64,000 nucleotides of DNA from contig NC_067477.1 of NCBI RefSeq assembly GCF_947179515.1, positions 77,412,644-77,476,643 of the forward strand, given 5' to 3'. Position 1 is the stretch's first letter. Each line of letters opens with the position of its first letter. The position numbers and the translations under genes were made by a program. Origin of the DNA: Apodemus sylvaticus (lineage: Eukaryota > Chordata > Mammalia > Rodentia > Muridae). The notes under the pieces were generated by a model, which made no database searches, was not told the origin of the DNA, and saw nothing but the letters and a program-made list of their open reading frames with translations. Below are positions 23,651-36,062 of this stretch, piece by piece.

Positions 23651-26094
23651 TGTCTGTCTGTCTGTCTGTGCGTGTGCGATGTGAATGTAATAAAAAAACA
23701 AGACTAAATGACTTTTCTCACTTTCTTAAATATACAAAGACATTTCTCCATCATATTATGAACAGACATTACTCATGGACTTAAAATTTATCTCATATGC
23801 CCTTGACATGAATGTTTCTAATGCTATTGTTTGTTTTATTATCTTGTGGTTTGTGAATATAGCAATTTATCTTTATGAGTTTCTTGTGATTATTTATTTG
23901 TATATTTCATCCTGAAATAAAGCCATTTTTATTCCTATGTATCTAGAGTGACTAAAATACTATCATGTGAATATAAATGTGAAAATACTCCATATAGGTA
24001 AAAGGCCTTAAATAATAACATTTTAAATGGAAAATAAGGGAAAAAGTTATTTATAGGCAGGAAATTTGTATGCATGTAAAAAGAACAAATCTATTTTAGG
24101 AGATAGTGAGTCAACATCTTTTGCCAGAGAAGAAATTCATTAGCATGACACACAGGCATACTGAGTTTAGATTCTTATTCTTAATACCATATCATGAATA
24201 CCAGTTTATAAATTATAAATGCCTAAATAATGTTACCAATTGACATAAGTAATTCATCTTCTAAGGATATTATTTACATAAACATAGGTACTAATATGAA
24301 TTCTCACAGTAAGTTTATAAGAATATATTCACTGATTAAAACAAAGGTCCGTGAATTTTGGTCATAATATTTGTAATTCAATTTTATTAGGGAGGATGCC
24401 AGAAATGGGTTTTGGCAATATTTCTGTATGAGATACAAGAAAGAGTACACTATTGTGCCAATATTCATGGCCATGCTAAAATTAAACAATTCATCACCAG
24501 TTCAAAAGGTTTAAATATAGAATGTTCAGCAGAGTAGCAACTCTGTTCTTAGAAATCCTTTGTGGATTTTTACTTGTACCTGAAAGAGAATATTTTATAT
24601 GATATGTGAAATTGAGAGAAAAATGGTTAGTCTGAAAATAAGAAACCAAATTCTCCATTCATCTGAGATCCACTCAGTGATACATGTTCCTGTTGCTTCT
24701 CTTAGCTGCAGTTAAGCAACAAAATATAAATAAGTAGTCACTCCATTGCTTCATGCTTTTAATTCTTAGAATAGTAATAGTTGATGCTTTTACCAAGGCA
24801 ATCAAAGCAACTTCCAGGAACAAATTAGCCTGTATCTAGTGCCATAGTCTAGCTAGGGAGGCCTACTTAATCACAACTTATCATCAAGACCATGGACAGT
24901 ACCCTTCCAAGTATATTCAGTGGAATTCATAAAATGTCCCTCTATCTGACTTTGTCAAAAACTAAAGATTGTTCTATTTAAGAAGCTGCTTTAGATTTAT
25001 GTTTTATTATAGTCTGTGTGAGGACTTTTCCACATGAGATGACCAGGAAATAATCACATTATAAGATGGTTTTCTCAGTTTTTGTACCTTTGGAGACTAG
25101 GAGGCCTGACCCAATGGCTTTTTCTTTTTGCTTTTCTTTTTCTTTGTTTTTTTCTTTCTTTTTTTATTACTTTTTATTTTTGAGGAAAAAAAAGCATGCT
25201 TTCTTTTATTTCCTTTTTTAACAGTCCCTGTAAAAAATGAATATGCTATTCTAAGGTTCTTAGATATGTATCTGGATTTAGAATGTTGGAACTGTATGTT
25301 GATTTTTGTAACTGTAACTTTGTAACAGTTAACAAACAGAAGGCAAGGTAGGCAAAACACAGACAGGATTTTGTTAACTTAAAAATATCAATAGCAGCAA
25401 CTTTTGAAAAATGATTTTATTTAAGTCATTGCACTTGGTGATTTTACTGCTACAGCACAAGATCATTCAATTGTGACACTTCTCAGTTCTGATTGTAAAG
25501 ATTGTCTCATTCTGCTCATACATTTCAAGTTTAAATGCAAGCATAAAACATTCATCAAAAAGTTTACAGAGCACTTCGAACATATTTCTTGTCTGTAATC
25601 ATAATTAGGAGTGTGAGGAGTACGCTGTGAAGATCAGCCCATTCTCTCTTTGTATCTTCTGATTTTCTGTGAAGTCCATATACACATTCAACAGTAGGAG
25701 AGCGGCTATGCTTTCTGGACAAATACGTAGTTTATAGATACTAGTTAAAATGTAAGAAATTAGAAAAGCAGATAACAGAAAAATGAATTTATGTGTTATA
25801 AACACAAATAAGAAAAACAGAAGCACAACCCTTTTTGTATACTAAATTTTCATTTGCAGTTTAGTTCCTTTCTGACCCACTATGTATCACTGCCATGATT
25901 GGTGGTCTTGGCCCTAGCAACACATATATTTTAATGCTTGTACACTCTTAAAAGATTTATTTGAGCCATGTGTAGTGATGACATACCTGGAGATTGAGGA
26001 AGCAAAATCATGACTTTGAGGCATGTATAGGGGCCCTATATCCACAAGAAAGGAAACAATGTTTCTTTGGTAGTGATGGGTATTTTTGCTCTTT
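22143..26094. other. Largely unique DNA, no gene seen
   Basis: No exon, RNA gene or confident interspersed repeat. It contains a TG/TCTG microsatellite (23611-23678), a small perfect hairpin (23391-23418), T-rich sequence near 25120-25170 and a possible worn SINE fragment near 25965-26030. Confidence 0.5.
23611..23678. repeat. (TG)n(TCTG)n microsatellite
   Basis: TG dinucleotides pass into TCTG tetranucleotides. Confidence 0.95.
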
Positions 26095-28235
26095 CTTTTT
26101 ATAAAGATTTTTTCATTTTATTTTTATTTGTTCACTTTACATTTTTCTTACTGCCCCTACTCCCCATCATTCCTTTCTCCCCTCACCCATTGTGCACTGA
26201 GAGGGTGGAAGACACCCTGGGTACCTACACATTGAAAGCTCAAGTCTCCTTGGGGCTCTATGGATCCTGTTCCACTGAGGTGAGACAAGTTAGCTCAGCT
26301 AGAAGAACATATCCCAGTGACAGGCAGCAGCTTTTAGGCTCCAGTTGTTCAGGAATTCATGAAGACAAAACTGTATATCTCCTACATCTTTGTGGGAAGC
26401 TGGGTGGGTGGGTGCTGGGTCCAGCTTGTGTATGCTCTTTGGTTGGATTTTCAGTCTCTGAAAGCCTCAAGAGTCCTGATTAATTGGCTCAGTTGGTCTT
26501 CTCTTGGCCTGCCTATCTCCTTTGGGGCCTGCAATCCCTCCCACAACTCTTCCAGAAGAGTCCTCAAGCTCCATCCACTGAAGATTTCCATTCATTCCCA
26601 TGGCCATCTGTACGTCTCTTCTATCCCTTATCATATGTGATCCTGAACTCCCCTCTGTTCAGCTCCCTCCCTCTCCCCCACCCAGTTCCCAGCATATGTC
26701 TCTCATGACTATTTTATTCTCTCTTCTGAGTGAGATTCAAGCATCTTAGCTTCTTCCTTCTTGTTTAGCTTCTTAGGGTCTGTGTAGTTTAGTGTGGCTA
26801 TCCTGTATTTTATGGCTAATATCCACTTATAAATGAGCATATATAACGTGTGTCTGGGTGACATCACTCAGAATGATATTCTCAAGTTCCATCCATTTGC
26901 CTTCAAAATTCATGTAGACGTTTAAAAAAATGTAAAGGTACCACATTTTCTTTATCCATTCTTCAGCTGAGGGACATCTAGGTTGCTTTCAGTTTCTGGA
27001 TAGTATTATGAATAAAGCTGCTATGAATATTGTTAAGCAAGTGTCCTTGTAAGATGGTGAAGCCTCTTTTGGATATATCTCCAGGAGTGGCACAGCTTGA
27101 TCTTGAGAGAGAACTATTTCCAGTTTTCTAAGAAACCAGCAAGTTAACTTCCAAAGTGATTGCTGCAAGCCAACAGCCAACATCAAACAAAATGGAGAAA
27201 AACCTAAAATAATTCCTCTAAAATAAGGGACAAGACTAGACTGCTTATTCTCTCCCCCTCTATTCAATATAGTACTTGACATTCTAGTCAGAGCAATAAG
27301 ATAGCTAAAGGAAATCAAAAGGATAAAAACTGGAAAGGAAGAAGTTAATGTATCATTATTTGTGTGTGAGTTGATAGTATATGTAAGGGACCCCAAAAAT
27401 TCTACCAGAGAATTTCTACAGCTTATAAACACCTTTAGCAAAGTGGCTGGATACAAAAGTAACTGAAAAAAATCAGTAGCCCTCCTTTATGCAAATCATA
27501 AATGGCCTGAGAAAGATGGCCTGAGGGAGACCATACACTTTACAATAGACATCATATAAAATATATTGATGTAACTCTAATCAAGCTATCAAAAGCCTAT
27601 GTGACAAGAACTTCAACTTACTGAAGAAGTAAATTGAAGATGTTAGAAGATGGATAGATCTCTCATGTTCATGAATCAGTAGGGTTGACACAGTGAAAGC
27701 AACTATTTACCAAAAGCAATTTAGTAATTCAATGCAATTCTGATCAAAATTCCAACACTATTCTTTATAGAGTAATTCTCAACTTCAAATGGAAAAACAG
27801 AAAAACTAGGATAGAAAAAACAATCAGCAACAGAAAAGTTATCACCATCCCTGAATTCAAGCTATACCTCAGAGCAATAGAAATAAAAACTGCATGGTAC
27901 AGGTATAGGAACAGATAGGTTGATTAATGAAATCAAATTAAAGAATATGAAATAAACCCAAGCACCTATAGACACTTGATTTTTGAAAAAGAAGAAGAAA
28001 ATCATACAATGGTTAAAGGGAAGCCTTTTAACAAATGGTGCTGGTCTAAATGGATGTCTTCATGTAGAAGAATACAAATTGATATCTCTCATCCTGTACA
28101 AAACTCAAGTTCAAATAGATCAGAATATCAACATAAAATTGGATACTTTAAATTAAGTAGAAGAGGAAGTGTGAAATAGCCTAGAATGCATTGGTACAGG
28201 AGACAACTTCAGGAACAGAACACCAGTAGCACTGA
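26095..28235 (-). mobile_element. Old L1 with 5' inversion
   Basis: The minus-strand part (about 26095-27165) is 3' UTR and ORF2 C-terminus of an old rodent L1 (ATATCCACTTATAAATGAGC near 26819). At about 27166 orientation flips, and plus-strand ORF2 from the reverse-transcriptase region follows (AGCCAACATCAAACAAAATGG at 27174-27194, corresponding to about 57885) to about 28235 (equivalent to 58975). About 0.45 kb is missing between the parts, as expected for twin priming. No TSD could be recognised, consistent with age. All frames are broken. Confidence 0.8.
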
Positions 28236-28435
28236 CTTCTTAATCTGGTGATGCTAGCTTATCTGTTATGCTGATGACTAAATTAAAAGGATGACTTATA
28301 TTTTCCAGTATTAAAATATAATGTTTTTCTATCACAGTTTACAGACATCATTGGAAGCTGAAGATTTCCAAACATATTCAGTTTTCCTGCAGTCTCATTC
28401 TTCCTTCACTTAATCAGCATTGTTACAAGGGAAGA

Positions 28436-28665
28436 TGCAGCATAATGGTTAAGATAAAAGCTTCTCAAGGTGCCTGGCTGCTTGCCTACTTTGAATCTCA
28501 TCTATTATTTATTGGAATATTATTTGAACAAGCTTTTGACCTCTGCAGTTTAATTATTTCCTACTTAAAATATGGATATTAATTCGACCCATCTCATATG
28601 ATTGTTTTAAGGATAAACAAAATAAGTATATAAAATAAGCAAGATGCCTATAACAATAGTGAACA
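28436..28665 (+). mobile_element. MIR-like SINE
   Basis: The order ATGGTTAAGATAAAAGC, TGAATCTCAT, CTTTTGACCTCTGCAG, AAAATATGGATATTAATTCG and ATGATTGTTTTAAGGAT matches the body of the ancient mammalian MIR SINE. It is heavily diverged and has no TSD. Confidence 0.7.
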
Positions 28666-29538
28666 ATTAATTAGTCTTGTCATTAATTAAATGCACACAT
28701 TGGGCAAAACATTCTACAAGATAGCACAGTCAACAAAGGTTCTCCTTTTAAGAGATTAATGATCTAGTGAAGGAAAAAAATCAAGAAATATAAAAATTAA
28801 CAAAAACCTTATATAGTAAGGTGGTAAGTGGTTTTTATAGGACAAAAGATAGCATATAATAAGAAGTGTGAATAGATAAATACTTCTGATTTGTATGGTC
28901 AGTCAAGGTTTCATAGTTTGGATTCTTGCAGTCAGGTCATTCCTGTCTTGAACAACAGTTTCTGAGAGGCCTTGAGGCCTGGATATATATTGTAAACAAG
29001 CAACCAAACTACTTTAGCCTGACAAAAAAGAGCTCTTTAACTTGTAAGAAAACCAGCAGTGACCATGTCTAATTTTAATTTGGCAAGTAGCAAAATCTCT
29101 AGTAGATTGTCACCATTAAAAGATTTGTTCCAGGAAAGGAAGAAAAAAACAACACACACACACAAAAATCCAACAGAGTGAAATTGAAACCAGAATATCT
29201 TCTTAATTTTAATCAGAAATATTATTTTTTTCTTAATCAGAGCAGTACTTAAGGCTCTTAGTAGTCTATAATAATCAGGAGGTTGATTGATGCAGATGAA
29301 ATCAGAGAATAAAGAAATAGGGAAACTTAACCGAGAATATTTTACTAAGCCAAGAATAAAACAAATGCAGCCTGCAGATTATTCCTCTACCGTCTTAAAT
29401 CACTATTGTTCTTATGGGGGTGGGGCCTTTCTTGCATAAAATATGCATGAGAACTTCTAGGAGTAGCCTTCTGCATGTACCTTTTGAAATGGAGTAGGGT
29501 TCCTTCCTTCACTTTCCCAGAAAGAGTCCTGGTGTATT
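28666..29538. other. No gene seen; possible ancient repeat
   Basis: The stretch 28700-28920 resembles an ancient mammalian repeat (AGATTAATGATCTAGTGAAGG, then spaced AT-rich sequence), but I cannot classify it. The rest shows nothing. Confidence 0.4.
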
Positions 29539-30411
29539 TCTTTTTTTTTTTTTTTTTTTTTTTTTTCACCTTTTTTTTTTTTATTATTATTCGATATAAT
29601 TTATTTACATTTCAAATGATTTCCCCTCTTCTAGCCCCCCCACTCCCCGAAAGTCCCGCAAGCCCCCTTCTCTTCCCCTGTCCTCCCACCCACCCCTTCC
29701 CACTTCCCCGTTCTGGTTTTGCCGAATACTGTTTCACTGAGTCTTTCCAGAACCAGGGGTCACTCCTCCTTTCTTCTTGTACCTCATTTGATGTGTGGAT
29801 TATGTTTTGGGTATTCCAGCTTTCTAGGTTAATATCCACTTATTAGTGAGTGCATACCATGATTCACCTTTTGAGTCTGGGTTACCTCACTTAGTATGAT
29901 ATTCTCTAGCTCCATCCATTTGCCTAAGAATTTCATGAATTCATTGTTTCTAATGGCTGAATAGTACTCCATTGTGTAGATATACCACATTTTTTGCATC
30001 CACTCTTCTGTTGAGGGATACCTGGGTTCTTTCCAGCATCTGGCAATTACAAATAGGGCTGCTATGAACATAGTAGAACATGTATCCTTATTACATGGTG
30101 GGGAGTCTTCTGGGTATATGCCCAGGAGTGGTATAGCAGGATCTTCTGGAAGTAAGGTGCCCAGTTTTCGGAGGAACCGCCAGACTGATTTCCAGAGTGG
30201 TTGTACCAATTTGCAATCCCACCAGCAGTGGAGGAGTGTTCCTCTTTCTCCACACCCTCTCCAACACATGCTGTCTCCTGAATTTTTAATCTTAGCCATT
30301 CTGACTGGTGTAAGATGAAATCTTAGGGTTGTTTTGATTTGCATTTCCCTAATGACTAATGAAGTTGAGCATTTTTTAAGATGCTTCTCCGCCATCCGAA
30401 GTTCTTCAGGT
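29539..30411 (-). mobile_element. 5'-truncated L1Rn-like copy
   Basis: Two T runs separated by CACC (29539-29582) start the element. The reverse complement of the L1Rn-like 3' UTR follows, then the ORF2 C-terminus. The coding part is open for about 190 codons on the minus strand and carries the C-X3-C-X7-H-X4-C motif, so the copy is young. It ends at CTTCAGG, equivalent to about 59225 of the intact element. A short non-L1 segment continues the same open frame (next entry). Confidence 0.92.
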
Positions 30412-30500
30412 AATCGGATGGCATCCCTCTCCTGGCCTGAGCGCATAGCCATGCAACTCAGTCCTGAGAAGAGACGAGAAATCGGTTCTGAAATAATAAC
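30412..30500 (-). other. CpG-rich segment joined to the L1 5' end
   Basis: About 85 bp with several CpGs (ATCGGATGG, GAGCGCATAGC, GACGAGAAATCGG) lies directly at the truncated 5' end of the L1. It does not match the L1 5' UTR or ORFs that I can read here, and it is unlike the AT-rich surroundings. Its frame is open into the L1 coding part. It could be a piece of another RNA joined by template switching, or ordinary flanking DNA. Confidence 0.4.
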
Positions 30501-30966
30501 TTCAGTTTCTTGAGCTTTGGGAGGTTATGATTTCCACATAGTTGAGCTGAGTTTTGGGTTATTTGTTTGTTTATTTTATAGAAAAAGTATATACCGTGAA
30601 TTTCTCATATAACCATAGTTAATGAATATCCTTTATGTGCCAAAGAACATATTTAAGAAATGACTTATTGTCCAATAAATAAACTTCTGATGTTAAAATT
30701 CCAAAATAGTACAAATTTAGCTTATATATGTAAGCTAGCACATAAACCACATGTTTCTTTAAAATGTCTTGAAAGTATGCTAAATATCTAGTATAGTAAG
30801 ATACACTCAAAATCTACCTGATTAATCTGGAGCCAAATGGAAACTATCTAATTCTCAAATGGCTAGTGTATTTTAAGAGATTAGCATTGTAAGAAAATGA
30901 ATGCACAAGACTGGAAACCAAAAGTACTATCATATTTCTGAGGTGACTTTCTCCCTATAGATATAC

Positions 30967-31030
<64 letters not shown>

Positions 31031-31319
31031 GATAGATAGATAGATAGATAGACAGATAAATAGGTAGAGATAGAGATATACAGAGAAAAGCAAAAGAAAG
31101 TAGAATAGTATTTATGCACTGAAATCTTCCTCAGAAAACAGTCACATAAATGTCTTTTTCACACCTCGTCAAGGAAATTTGTCTTTGTAACAGATGGAGA
31201 CCATTAAAGAAAACCACAACCAATCAAAATGCAGAGCTGTGCGGCCCAGTCTGACATAACTAAGCTATGAAAACATTCACATAACTAAGAATTAGGGGAT
31301 GCTGGAGGAAATATTAAAA
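30501..31319. other. No gene seen; (GATA)n inside
   Basis: Unique AT-rich DNA apart from a GATA microsatellite at 30965-31063. Confidence 0.5.
30965..31063. repeat. (GATA)n microsatellite
   Basis: About 20 GATA units with a few variants at the distal end. Confidence 0.97.
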
Positions 31320-31565
31320 ATGAAGAACTCGCATGTTACCATGATTGTACCTCTAACCCCTGGTGCCCTGGTGGGCATGCACTAGTGAGCAATGGCTGAC
31401 CTGCTTTTATCGCATGAAGATTCACTGGCCTGGAAAAGTCTCCACCCAGGTTGCTAGGTTCCCAGTGGAGGGTTGCTGCCACACCAATCCTGTGCTTTAA
31501 GACCCCCACAGCCTTTGTGGTGCACATCTGGCAAACCAATGCTTGGACACCATACCTTTCTCTCT

Positions 31566-33073
31566 CTCTCTCTCTCTTTTAACATTTAATTCACAGTTTT
31601 ATTTTTCTTTTTTTCACTCTTTCAAGTATTTTATTTTTTAATTTTTTATTTTTTTATTCGATTTATTTTTTATTTACATTTCAATGATTTCCCCTTTTCT
31701 ATCCCCCCACTCCCCGAAAGCCACATAAACCCTCTGCCCTCCCCCTATTCTCCCATCCACCCCTTCCCACTTCCCTGTTCTGGTGTTGCCATATACTGCT
31801 ACACTGAGTCTTTCCAGAACCAGGTCACTCCTTAATTCTTCTTGGACATCATTTGATGTGTGGATTGTGTTTTGGGAATTCCAGTTTTCTAGGCTAATAT
31901 CCACTTATTAGTGAGTGCATACCATAATTAATCTATTGAGACTGGGTTACCTCACTTAGTATGATGTTCTCCAGGTCCATCCATTTTGTCTAAGAATGTC
32001 ATTAATTCATTGTTTCTAATGGCTGAACAGTACTCCATTGTGTATATATACCACTTTTTTTGCATCCATTCTTCAGTTGAGGGATACCTGGGTTCTTTCC
32101 AGGTTCTGGCTATTATAAATAGGGCTGCTATGAACATCCTTATTACATGCTGGGGAATCCTCTGGGTATATGCCCAGGAGTGGTACAGCAGGATCCTCCA
32201 GAAGAGACGTGCCCAGTTTTCTGAGGAACCACCAGACTGATTTCCAGAGTGGTTCTACCAATTTGCAACCCCACCACCAGTGGAGAAGTATTCCTCTTTC
32301 TCCACATCCTCACCAACACCTGCTGTCTCCTGAGTTTTTAATCTTAGCCATTCTGACTGAAATCTACATCAGATAGAGGGCTAATATCCAATATATACAA
32401 ATAACTCAAGAAGTTAGACCCCAGAAAGCTAAATAACCTTATTAAAAATAAAGACACATGCTCCATTATGTTCATAGCAGCCTTATTTATAATAGCCAGA
32501 AGCTGGAAAGAACCCAGATGCCCCTCAAAGGAGGAATGGATACAGAAAATGTGGTATATCTACACAATGGAATACTACTCAGCAATTAGAAACAATGAAT
32601 TCACAAAATTTTTAGGCAAATGGTTTGACCTGGAAAATATCATCCTAAGTGAGGTAACCCAATCACAAAAGAATACACATGGAATGCAATCTCTGATAAG
32701 TGGATATTAATTAGCCCAGAAGCCCTGAATACCCAAGGCACAAATTGCATAACAAATGACTCACATGAAGAAGTATGGAGAGGGTCCTGATCCTGGAAAG
32801 GATTGATCTAGCATGGGAAGGGAATATAAGGACAGAGAAAAAGGAGGGAGGTGATTGGAGAAGGGATGGAGAGAAGAAGGTTTATGGACATATGGGGAGG
32901 GGGGATCCAGGAAAGGAGAAAGCATTTGGAATGTAAACAAAGATTATAGAAAACAAAAATATTAAAAAAAATGGAGTACAGAGCTAAACAAAGAATTTTC
33001 ACCCAAAGAACTTTGGATGGCTGAGAAGCTTCTTTAAAAATGCTCAACTTAATTAGTCATTAGGGAAAAGCCA
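31566..33073 (-). mobile_element. L1Rn-like insertion with 5' inversion, with another L1 nested in it
   Basis: A minus-strand L1Rn-like 3' end (about 31645-32358) switches at about 32360 to plus-strand ORF2 (CTACATCAGATAGAGGGCTA, equivalent to 59107), which runs to about 33070 (equivalent to 59290). A 17-bp perfect TSD, ACCATACCTTTCTCTCT, lies at 31549-31565 and 33074-33090. Within the inverted part another L1 3' end is inserted at 32449-32960. About 60 bp of non-L1 sequence lies between the TSD and the recognisable L1 tail. The reading frames are broken. Confidence 0.9.
32449..32960 (+). mobile_element. L1 3' end inserted at an A-run inside another L1
   Basis: It starts at GACACATGCTCCATTATG (equivalent to 59547 of the intact element) and ends with an older-type terminus (GGAATGTAAACAAAGATTAT near 32930). 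The host L1 sequence stops at ATTAAAAA (32441-32448) and resumes at ATTAAAAA (32961-32968) followed by ATGGAGTACAGAG. That 8-bp repeat is the TSD, and its complement fits the L1 endonuclease preference TTTT/AA. Confidence 0.85.
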
Positions 33074-33479
33074 ACCATACCTTTCTCTCTTGAACCCAGA
33101 TGAGCTGCCGCATGAAGGAAAACACCACACAAACTTAGTTCAGAAACAATTGGAATTCAATCTCTGGGCGCAACAGCTAAAACCTAATTTTATAAGCCTT
33201 ATTAAAATCTGGTTCCTCTGGTGGCAGATCCTTGTGGATCCACCATGATACTAGGAAACCGTACCATCTAGGAAAGCGTACCAGCTAGGAAACTGTACTA
33301 ACCAATCTGCTGTCCTGATCCAAAAGGGCTGTAACTCCTTCCTGCTTCCTCTGTCCTTCTGTCCAACCTGGAAGTCCCACCTACTCACCCAGTGATTGGC
33401 TCCTTTATTCATTAGGGAATTGGTTCACAAAACAGAACAAAGCCCATCCACAACAAGGGGACACTGAAGAAGAGAAAAA

Positions 33480-34080
33480 TTGGAGAAAAATTCTAAGAGT
33501 CAGAGGATCAGGGAATTTGCTATAACCTTGTTTATTCTAGTATATGTCAGAAGCCAAATAAACATGTCTGCCCAAACAAGGTATCAACATAACTATCCAA
33601 ACATGAAAGAATAAGGGCAGCACCAATGGGCATGCCAAACTGGATGAGGAAAAGTCCACAAGCCCTCATCTCTGCACACAGAACTAGAGGAAACTGAGGA
33701 AAGCTGAGTGGGAGACGTGATTGTCCCCATGGAAGAGCACACCAGTTGGTGGTTCAGTAACAAATGATCAGCCTAGACAACATTATATTGATGGAGCAGC
33801 TTTTATTTAGGAATATCATATATTTACATATACATGAATATATGCAATAACACTTTTTGAATAAAGAGGGCAAAAATTTGTACTAAGGTGGAGAGGGTTA
33901 CTGTTGGTAGATATTTCCTATCCGTTGACATCAAGTCAGTTAGAGGCCAGTGATTGGAGGGGAGAGAGGAGGAGAAGCTAAGAGAAGGGAGGAGAGGAGA
34001 GACATAGAGGCTCAGTAGACCATTTGAGTGGTGCAGGGAAGGAGGCACGGATATCCAAATGGCTTCAGACGTATTCCTGG
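33480..34080 (+). mobile_element. Rodent L1-3'UTR-like repeat, family not certain
   Basis: Words such as ATAAACATGTCTGCCCAAAC, GGCACACC-like AGAGCACACCAGTTGG (33736-33751) and TTTTATTTAGGAATAT resemble a common rodent repeat terminus that I associate with old L1 3' UTRs. A GA-rich tract (33955-34045) follows on this strand. Boundaries and family are uncertain. Confidence 0.45.
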
Positions 34081-35994
34081 TGTTTTGTAGAGGTTAGAAA
34101 TATCTGGATAAGACTTTATCATTGTAAATTGGCATTATGTCATTGCGAGTTCTATATATATAAAGATATTTGATTAACTATTAAGTTTAAGAATCATGCT
34201 TTACCGGATACTTGGAAGGAGTGGTGCAGAGGCCTGGTGGGGAGGTACACTTTTTAAAATTAATTCCCGCTACAGGTTATATTGCAGGTTTTGGAGAAAA
34301 GATAGGAAAGAAAGAAATGCAATTATAATACCAAAAATAAAAATAAAATTTAAATAATATTTAAAAACAGAAATGAAGATGTTGATTAGGCATATGGCCA
34401 TTTTATGGACTATCTATAAAAGTCTCTTAAAGTTCTTAAGAGAAAATGCAATGAAAAACACACAAATAATAGCAATGGCATAAGAGGGACATTATGCAAT
34501 AATAAAAAAAATCTTTCTTCATTAAAGGCAGCATTTCTATGCATGGATAGCATCATTAGCTGTTAAGCTTCAGGATTTTTAATAAGGAATCAAAGACAAA
34601 ATGAAAATAATTTAGAATCTATTATTCAGGAGGCAAGAAATTGGAATGATAATCATACCAAATGAACCAAAAATAAGGGAATAAAAAAGGGTATTTAAAA
34701 CAGAGTCAGAATAAAATATACAAGTTTAAGGTAGAGCAAGCTAATTCCTCACCCCAAATGCCTCGGCATAAAAGGAAGGAACACAATTCTAAATCCAGCT
34801 TTCAAATACTATGACTAGACACTGCTTATGTGAGTACTATAGAAATGATATATTAACTGTTGTAAGATCTAAAATAAACACATATCTTGAGCTAAAAGAT
34901 CCACAAAATACAGGACAAATGGATACTTCTCCGCTGAAAACCAAAAGTAATAATAATATCTGTCTCCCTATCTGCCTGCTTCCTTACTAACCTCTACCTA
35001 TCTATTGACTCATTCCAGTAATTTTTCTTTGTGTGCAGTGATTTATGCCCATAATGCAAAAGAAATGCCCAGAAACTTTGAAATCCCTCACATCTTAGAG
35101 AATAAATGCACTTGCAGAAATCCTCTGTGGGTCTGTACTGTGAGGGGCTTGACTGCTTTGTTCCTGTGCAGTACACAGGAAGTAAATCAAACGCTTCAAG
35201 TACTGGACGTTAATAATAACCCCGTCCTCAAAGGAGGATCCCACTCCTAATGGAAAGATTATTCTCGAAAGCTCATCAGCAGTGCTGCCTCAAGGTGACT
35301 CACTCTCCCACCTGAACCTGCAGCAATTTCTTCCTCCACTGCTCTTGCCAGACATTAGCTGTTGCCATCCTCCACAAAGGGACATTAATAGTCTTGAAGG
35401 CAATATGCTGTTTTTGTTCCTGCTTCCTTGTCCCCTCCCCTGGAACTCATTAACTTAGATCTGCCCTTTAGGAGTATAGCTAGTAATCATCTAATGTGAG
35501 GTAGAAAGACTTGCAACTCCAAGACGAATAGAAAAAAAAAAGGATTTAAAGTACATTGTTAAAACCAAGATAACTCATTATGAATGACCAGTAATTTAGC
35601 CATTCTGATTTCCTTAGTATTGATGATTGTTGATGTCATTTGCAAATATGTCTTAATTTCTCCAGATTTAAAGAGAAATTATGATTACTTTTTGGTGTTT
35701 TGAAATGTAAATTTTGGTGTTTTTCAAATGTGCATTTGAAATGTCAAGAAACTTCATGCATAAGGTTAACACAGATGTTACAACCCATTGAAAAAGGATG
35801 CGACCCTCATATCCTCTCAGTAGGTCACCAGCATTTGAAAGAGAGAAAAAAAAGACTATTTTGTTTGTTTCCTATAGTTCATAGTTCCGAATATTGTTTA
35901 AATTAAAATCTACAACACATTAACCAAATTAAGTATTATCTGGAATTGGAGATCAAATTCTTCAAGTGAAGCACTCTTTAAGGTATATATAGAT
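34081..35994. other. No gene seen
   Basis: AT-rich unique DNA. Open frames near 35005-35250 and 35700-35906 are short and have no recognisable domain. Confidence 0.5.
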
Positions 35995-35996
35995 CT

Positions 35997-36051
<55 letters not shown>

Positions 36052-36062
36052 CACACACACAA
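35995..36062. repeat. (GATA)n(AC)n microsatellite
   Basis: GATA units followed by a short AC run. Confidence 0.95.

Larger units (their letters stand above)
31320..33475 (-). mobile_element. LTR-retrotransposon-like relic interrupted by an L1
   Basis: The sequences 31320-31565 and 33091-33475 become continuous when the L1 between them and one TSD copy are removed. On the minus strand the right part has an AATAAA-containing block (near 33410) and a Thr/Ile-poor, CpG-bearing stretch (GCTGTTGCGCCCAGAG at 33157-33172), which recalls a rodent ERV LTR. I cannot name the family and see no coding domain. It is described only as a likely endogenous-retrovirus-type relic. Confidence 0.4.

Noticed and set aside
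30965..36062. GATA arrays as CRISPR-like or regulatory arrays
   Set aside because: They are uninterrupted tetranucleotide microsatellites without spacers, in a mammalian genome.
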